Of a DNA stretch of 6,621 bases, positions 5,178-6,621 are shown piece after piece. Both the position numbers and the translations under genes were made by a program. The notes under the pieces are model-generated. The model was given only the letters and a program-made list of their open reading frames with translations. It had not been told where the DNA came from and made no database searches. Origin of the DNA: Chloroflexota bacterium (GTDB taxonomy: Bacteria; Chloroflexota; Dehalococcoidia; JACQGW01); the NCBI GenBank assembly GCA_016199325.1, contig JACQGW010000162.1, positions 1 through 6,621 on the forward strand, written 5' to 3'. Numbering within the stretch: the first letter of the stretch is position 1; every line of letters begins with the position of its first letter.

Positions 5178-5684
5178 TCAGGCTTCATCGAAGAGATCCT
5201 CGATCAGGTACTGCACGCGTGGGCTCAGCAGGCGTTCTGGCACGTAGCGGGTGACGATCGCCAGCGCGTCGGCGGCGGAAGTGAGACCGAGGCTATCGCG
5301 CAGGGCTCGGAGGTCGCGGAGGTCCTCCGGCCGCCCTGCAACCGCCTTCATGGCAAAGATGTAGGCCGGGTGCGGTGCATACACCCGCAGCCCGGGACAC
5401 TCCAGCCATAGCGCCGTCTCCGGCTGCGTGTAGAGGAACCCCTTGACCGCATCGTTGAGCCAGTCGGCCGGGAGCCCTTGCTCCCGTGCAACGCAGTTCG
5501 CCGCTTCCCGGATCGCCTCTACATGGGCGGCGAAGTACGCGCCCACGTCTTTGGTCGCCTCCCGCTGTCGAAGCACCAGCGTCATAAAGGCGCCACCCAC
5601 GAGGAGAATCTCGCCGGTCAGGCCCCGCTCGTCGAGGTAACGGCTAACCAGACACAGGAAGCGCTCGATCTCGCTTCGATCCAT
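5178..5684 (-). CDS. DUF6036-type nucleotidyltransferase-like protein with altered DxD motif
   Basis: The 168-residue protein has the nucleotidyltransferase-like fold seen in DUF6036/AbiEii-related proteins. The helix-strand start EIERFLCLVSRYLDERGLTG leads to ILLVGGAFMTLVLRQREATKDVGAYF (27-51), then LPADWLNDAVKGFL (71-84), PGLRVYAPHPAYIFAMKAVAGR (97-118) and RDLRALRDSLGLTS (123-136). It ends PERLLSPRVQYLIEDLF. Relatives usually have Asp-Val-Asp after the GG turn. Here it is D46-V47-G48, so the second metal-binding aspartate is lost by what looks like one base change (GAC to GGC at 5543-5541). I chose ATG 5684, where the family's N-terminus aligns. In-frame ATGs at 5741 and 5765 add 19 or 27 unlike residues, and the 5765 start lies inside a hairpin. 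The 131-residue partner gene follows. A toxin-antitoxin or defence-type role is inferred from family and context. Confidence 0.75.
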   Translation of the reverse strand: MDRSEIERFLCLVSRYLDERGLTGEILLVGGAFMTLVLRQREATKDVGAYFAAHVEAIREAANCVAREQGLPADWLNDAVKGFLYTQPETALWLECPGLRVYAPHPAYIFAMKAVAGRPEDLRDLRALRDSLGLTSAADALAIVTRYVPERLLSPRVQYLIEDLFDEA

Positions 5685-5749
5685 GGTCCACACTGTCCCA
5701 GGTATCTTGCTGATCGCTGCACACAAATCTTGACGTTGCATCGGCTTCC

Positions 5750-5820
5750 GCAGCGCGGGGCTCATCCCCCGCCCGCTCTACTGGCAGCCGACAACGGGCG
5801 GGGGACGAGCCCCGCGCTAC
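5750..5820 (-). repeat. 26-bp inverted repeat forming a strong hairpin in the DUF6036 leader
   Basis: The arms are 5750-5775 and 5795-5820, around a 19-nt loop. They differ at only two positions (5751/5819 and 5764/5806). In minus-strand RNA both become G-U wobbles, so the stem is continuous; in plus-strand RNA they would be C-A mismatches. The GTAGCGCGGGGCTCGTCCCC core looks like a dispersed genomic repeat. The stem includes the alternative ATG 5765. Confidence 0.75.
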
Positions 5821-5903
5821 GTTCAGATCCCAGCACAGCCACAAATAGGTTGCGGTCCCGCCCCACTCTGAGAACACAGCGGACACGGAGCCATGCAGTT
5901 TCG

Positions 5904-5912
5904 ATTATACCA
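5904..5912 (-). promoter_or_regulatory. Extended -10 promoter element for the DUF6036 operon
   Basis: On the minus strand the bases read TGGTATAAT: a perfect TATAAT (5909-5904) with a TG extension one base upstream. No good -35 is found at 16-18 bp (CCGGAA or ACCGGA), as often holds for extended -10 promoters. Transcription would begin near 5897, giving a leader of about 210 nt to ATG 5684 that includes the 5750-5820 hairpin. Confidence 0.55.
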
Positions 5913-5951
5913 TCGAGCCATGCCTTTCCGGTTGATCGGTGCGCCCATCCC

Positions 5952-6065
5952 TGGTCATGAGTCCCCTGAAAAAAGGCCAATCGTGCGTATCCGATTGGCG
6001 CAAACAGCCGTGAAATCAGCGCGTGAACTGCGCCAGGGAGTCTTTTTTCAGGGGACTCTGGTTAT
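5952..6065. mobile_element. MITE-like 100-bp element with 16-bp terminal inverted repeats and 7-bp flanking repeats
   Basis: GAGTCCCCTGAAAAAA (5959-5974) is the exact reverse complement of 6043-6058, bounding a 100-bp element with no coding capacity. It is flanked by TGGTCAT (5952-5958) and TGGTTAT (6059-6065), a 7-bp direct repeat with one mismatch that looks like a target-site duplication. Inside, GCCAATCG (5976-5983) and CGATTGGC (5992-5999) form an 8-bp stem with an 8-nt loop. This is what a non-autonomous miniature transposable element should look like. It lies directly before the WD40 fragment. Confidence 0.6.
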
Positions 6066-6423
6066 GAGGCTGCAGTGGCTCTCGCTCCCTTTGGCCAGAG
6101 CGGTGTTCTTCTCGCCGGACGGGCGCCTGCTGCTGCTCGACAGCAACTGGACGCTGCGGGTCTGGAATCTTTCCACCGGACGGGCCGAGAGCACGGTCGA
6201 AGGACTCGCCAGGATAGACCGGCCGCTCGCTTTCTCCTCGGACGGCCGGCTGAGCGTCCTGGCGGCCCGAGACGGAACGGTGCAGCTCTAGGAGACGGCG
6301 GGCTGGCGCCGCTTGCAGACACTTCGACCGCGGGGTCCGGGTGGCGCGGCCGTGTTCTCGCCCGACGATCGCCGCCTGGCGCTCGCGGCCGGCGGCGCAG
6401 TCGAGCTGTGGGGCATCCGGTAG
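6064..6423 (+). pseudogene. WD40-repeat protein fragment with in-frame amber stop
   Basis: Translated through, this frame gives three degenerate WD40 blades. The first is AVFFSPDGRLLLLDSNWTLR then VWNLSTG. The second is LAFSSDGRLSVLAARDGTVQ then L-stop-ETAGW. The third is AVFSPDDRRLALAAGGAVEL then WGIR, followed by TAG (6421-6423). The stop at 6289-6291 (TAG) falls exactly where the blade's 'LW(D/E)' tryptophan should be, so one TGG to TAG change explains it. WD40 propellers normally need about seven blades, so the gene is also missing its front part. The MITE-like element sits at its 5' edge; whether that insertion caused the truncation cannot be told, since the sequence before it shows no WD40 signal. 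ATG 6064 overlaps the flanking repeat and has no Shine-Dalgarno. A broken remnant is the best reading; two short expressed pieces are unlikely. Confidence 0.7.
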
Positions 6424-6451
6424 CGCTGACCACGTTGGCAAGAACGGAAGC

Positions 6452-6554
6452 ATTCAGCAACCAGCGTTCAGCGATCGGTTTCCGCCGACGGCACCTGGGT
6501 CAGGCTCACCGAGTCGCCACTCTGCTGACGGCTGACCGCTGATCGCTGAACGCT
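6452..6554. repeat. Inverted pair of GCTGANC heptamer arrays
   Basis: On the plus strand GCTGACG, GCTGACC, GCTGATC and GCTGAAC run in tandem at 6524-6551. On the minus strand GCTGAAC, GCTGGTT and GCTGAAT occupy 6472-6452. AGCGTTCAGCGATC (6463-6476) is the exact reverse complement of 6541-6554. The unit length (7) and TGA core match the arrays near fdsA and fdsB, although the flanking bases differ. Confidence 0.8.
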
Positions 6555-6621
6555 CGCACAAGAGGGGCTTGCGCAGCGGTTGAGGGGGGCAAGACCAACC
6601 CCCGGGGGTGAGACAAGGCAA
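6555..6621. other. Unassigned window end
   Basis: No gene start or RNA gene is recognisable. The one notable item is a 12-bp GC palindrome ACCCCCGGGGGT at 6598-6609. Confidence 0.4.

Noticed and set aside
5685..5765. ATG 5765 as the DUF6036 start
   Set aside because: The 27 added residues do not fit the family's N-terminus and the codon lies in a stable hairpin; ATG 5684 fits better.
5893..6063. ATG 5893 as the start of the WD40 frame
   Set aside because: The added 57 residues pass through the MITE-like element and show no WD40 character.
6598..6609. GC palindrome ACCCCCGGGGGT
   Set aside because: It is too short and low in complexity, at the window edge, with no neighbouring feature to interpret.

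Overview
The window is high-GC DNA with Shine-Dalgarno-led genes. Its intergenic gaps are loaded with several families of short repeats. This style, together with an NAD-linked formate dehydrogenase, a DUF2442 protein and a DUF6036 protein, suggests a Chloroflexota-like (Thermomicrobia/Sphaerobacter-type) bacterium. That assignment is an impression from gene content and repeat style; no rRNA or other marker gene is present to test it.

Layout: (1) 1-297, minus: the first 99 codons of a NuoG/FdsA-type subunit that continues beyond the window start. (2) 298-743: repeat-rich gap with 7-nt and 21-nt units. (3) 744-1424, plus: a membrane-anchored SAM-dependent methyltransferase. (4) 1522-1764, plus: a DUF2442 protein. 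(5) 1765-1837: a convergent, repeat-filled junction. (6) 3460-1838 and 3948-3457, minus: NuoF-type (fdsB) and NuoE-type (fdsG) subunits overlapping by GTGA. (7) 3949-4696: about 750 bp with no credible gene, holding a nested inverted-repeat structure. (8) 5684-4697, minus: a DUF6036 nucleotidyltransferase-like gene followed by a small partner gene, with a solitary 37-nt CRISPR-repeat-like sequence between them. (9) 5685-6063: a perfect extended -10 promoter, a strong hairpin and a 100-bp MITE-like element. (10) 6064-6423, plus: a degenerate WD40-repeat fragment with an in-frame amber stop. (11) 6424-6621: another inverted pair of 7-nt repeat arrays.

How the genes fit together: FdsG ([2Fe-2S]), FdsB (FMN, NADH, [4Fe-4S]) and FdsA (2Fe-2S ferredoxin domain leading to the molybdenum/tungsten catalytic domain, outside the window) would form a soluble formate:NAD+ oxidoreductase. 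The usual G-B-A order is kept, but fdsA is separated from fdsB by about 1.5 kb holding two genes on the opposite strand, bordered by the same TGA-core heptamer repeats. The DUF6036 pair looks like an accessory, toxin-antitoxin-like or defence-like cassette. Its DxD-type motif has lost the second aspartate.

I do not see a clearly new multi-gene system. The most useful leads are the solitary CRISPR-like repeat directly in front of a start codon, the MITE-like element with near-perfect target duplications, the heptamer arrays that supply gene stop codons, and the DUF6036 cassette with its structured leader.
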